Shown here in pieces: positions 33,012 to 33,073 of a stretch of DNA of 33,073 bases. The notes beneath the pieces were generated by a model. It was not told where the DNA came from. It saw nothing but the letters and a program-made list of their open reading frames with translations, and did not search any database. The position numbers and the translations under genes were made by a program. Numbering within the stretch: position 1 is the first letter of the stretch; each line of letters begins with the position of its first letter. Source of the stretch: Flavobacteriaceae bacterium (GTDB lineage Bacteria > Bacteroidota > Bacteroidia > Flavobacteriales > Flavobacteriaceae); assembly GCA_002702745.1 (NCBI GenBank), contig PABM01000022.1:47574-80646 (forward strand), in the 5' to 3' direction.

Positions 33012-33073
33012 GGAGGAATGGCAGAGTGGTCGAATGCGGCAGTCTTGAAAACTGTTGAGGGTCACACCTCCGG
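33012..33073 (+). tRNA. tRNA-Ser (anticodon UGA), 3' part outside window
   Basis: The sequence begins with the acceptor strand GGAGGAA, then the D-arm (GGCAGAGTGGTCGAATGC) typical of serine tRNAs. The anticodon arm has CAGT/ACTG stem pairs closing the loop CTTGAAA, with anticodon TGA at 33046-33048, which reads UCA and likely other UCN codons. The long class II variable arm starts at about 33056 (GAGGGTCACACCTCC) and the window ends inside the gene, so the T-arm and the 3' acceptor strand are not visible. A full-consensus promoter stands 11 bp upstream. Confidence 0.93.

Noticed and set aside
1..33073. Mobile elements, CRISPR arrays, prophage or genomic island
   Set aside because: No transposase, integrase, repeat array or terminal repeats were seen, and gene content and composition look uniform; the tRNA-Ser gene could serve as an attachment site, but its 3' end is outside the window.

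Overview
The window looks like ordinary chromosome of an AT-rich member of the Bacteroidota, most likely a flavobacterium with a compact, possibly marine, genome. The signs are: a TonB-dependent receptor of the Bacteroidota outer-membrane beta-barrel type, AT-rich codon use, no Shine-Dalgarno sequences in front of most genes, several promoters of the Bacteroidota form TTTG-N19-TAnnTTTG, a fused formiminotransferase-cyclodeaminase, and the order ftsK - lolA - lptF/G - ribB. I see no insertion sequence, phage, CRISPR array, integrase or base-composition island. No stretch of more than about 205 bases lacks a gene.

Layout. 1-2152: 3' part of a TonB-dependent receptor, then a 53-residue membrane protein on the opposite strand. 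2308-6623: fumarase and imidazolonepropionase (+) facing a formiminotransferase-cyclodeaminase (-); the last two are the final steps of histidine breakdown. 6677-9121: GNAT acetyltransferase (+), then a minus-strand run of a secreted M24 peptidase, a secreted protein with a basic tail and a small membrane protein. 9194-12475: a secreted DUF3857/transglutaminase-like protein that has lost its catalytic triad (+), facing a hotdog thioesterase and a CPBP intramembrane protease (-). 12503-14452: dnaK with its intrinsic terminator (-). 14656-17549: panB, an RluA-type pseudouridine synthase and an aldehyde dehydrogenase (+). 17550-23784: a tightly overlapped minus-strand block, lpdA, tilS, an NRAMP-fold transporter and pxpA-pxpB-pxpC (5-oxoprolinase). 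23904-26543: a methionine gamma-lyase-like PLP enzyme fused end to end with an NhaC-family transporter gene. 26607-32158: ftsK, lolA, lptF/G and ribB (+). 32148-32924: a lipoprotein esterase (-). From 33012: the 5' part of tRNA-Ser(UGA), cut by the window end.

How genes work together. HutI makes formiminoglutamate and FtcD moves its formimino group to folate. The transporter plus PxpABC form a likely 5-oxoproline uptake and hydrolysis unit giving glutamate; the transporter lacks the NRAMP metal-binding residues. The PLP lyase plus NhaC-like carrier form a likely import-and-degrade unit for methionine or a related thiol amino acid. FtsK, LolA and LptF/G serve division and envelope building.

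The most notable features are architectural. All six convergent gene pairs end within 4 bp of each other or overlap. A promoter for the thioesterase gene has its -33 box inside the loop of the dnaK terminator. Two divergent promoters stand back to back before tRNA-Ser. I found no convincing wholly new system; the best candidates for a second look are the NRAMP-like transporter of the pxp operon and the catalytically altered proteins (RibB fusion, DUF3857 protein).
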